Shown here: one piece after another, positions 5,687-5,725 of the stretch
Layout of the letters: each line of letters opens with the position of its first letter
How positions within the stretch are numbered: the stretch's first letter is position 1
NCBI GenBank assembly: GCA_025925615.1
Contig: JAICLN010000274.1
Coordinates: 1-5,725 of the forward strand
Direction: 5' to 3'
Origin: Actinomycetospora sp.
GTDB taxonomy: Bacteria > Actinomycetota > Actinomycetes > Mycobacteriales > Pseudonocardiaceae
DNA length: 5,725 nt
Program-made: the position numbers and the translations under genes
The notes under the pieces: model-generated
The model's database searches: none
The model's input: only the letters and a program-made list of their open reading frames with translations
What the model was told of the DNA's origin: nothing

Positions 5687-5694
5687 GGAGGGAG
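5687..5694 (+). promoter_or_regulatory. Ribosome binding site of the downstream gene
   Basis: GGAGGGAG lies just before ATG 5697, with 5 bases between GGAGG and the start. It is a strong site and the main support for calling the short coding stretch at the right edge a real gene start. Confidence 0.75.
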
Positions 5695-5696
5695 AC

Positions 5697-5725
5697 ATGA
5701 CCACGGACCTCGCCGCCGACGGCAC
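5697..5725 (+). CDS. Start of an unidentified gene, cut by the window edge
   Basis: ATG with a strong ribosome binding site opens a frame reading MTTDLAADG plus two bases before the window ends. The nine codons are too few to recognise a family. It lies 114 bases after the operon, beyond a likely terminator, so it may be a separate transcription unit. A regulator, a transporter or another catabolic enzyme are all possible. Confidence 0.65.

Overview
The window is very GC-rich, with third codon positions almost all G or C. It reads as a piece of an actinomycete chromosome; a Pseudonocardia-like organism is my impression, not something the sequence proves. Every supported gene is on the + strand and belongs to one tightly packed catabolic operon that enters from the left edge and ends near 5582.

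Layout: (1) 1-323, the C-terminal end of an AMP-dependent acyl-CoA synthetase. Its last part is built from two copies of a palindromic repeat (168-305) that stays open in frame. (2) 320-2761, the large molybdopterin subunit of a xanthine dehydrogenase/aldehyde oxidase family enzyme. (3) 2761-3540, a crotonase-fold (enoyl-CoA hydratase/isomerase family) protein. (4) 3541-4395, the FAD subunit. (5) 4392-5582, the 2Fe-2S subunit fused to a C-terminal CoxG-type SRPBCC domain and a basic tail. The junctions are a 4-base overlap, a 1-base overlap, a direct abutment and a 4-base overlap, so the cistrons are probably translationally coupled. A 114-base gap (5583-5696) follows. It holds a strong hairpin (likely terminator), a second overlapping hairpin and a clear ribosome binding site for a new gene, of which only the first nine codons are in the window.

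How the genes may work together: a CoA ligase, a three-subunit molybdenum hydroxylase and a crotonase-fold enzyme in one operon suggest that an (hetero)aromatic acid is activated to a CoA thioester, hydroxylated on the ring with water-derived oxygen, then opened or hydrolysed by the crotonase. The closest pathway I know with exactly these parts is the 2-furoate (Hmf) pathway: HmfD synthetase, HmfABC furoyl-CoA dehydrogenase, HmfE 2-oxoglutaroyl-CoA hydrolase. This assignment is an inference from gene content; the substrate is not proven.

The two most unusual points are the CoxG domain fused to the iron-sulfur subunit, which suggests a membrane or quinone link for electron disposal, and the palindromic repeats that form the tail of the synthetase.
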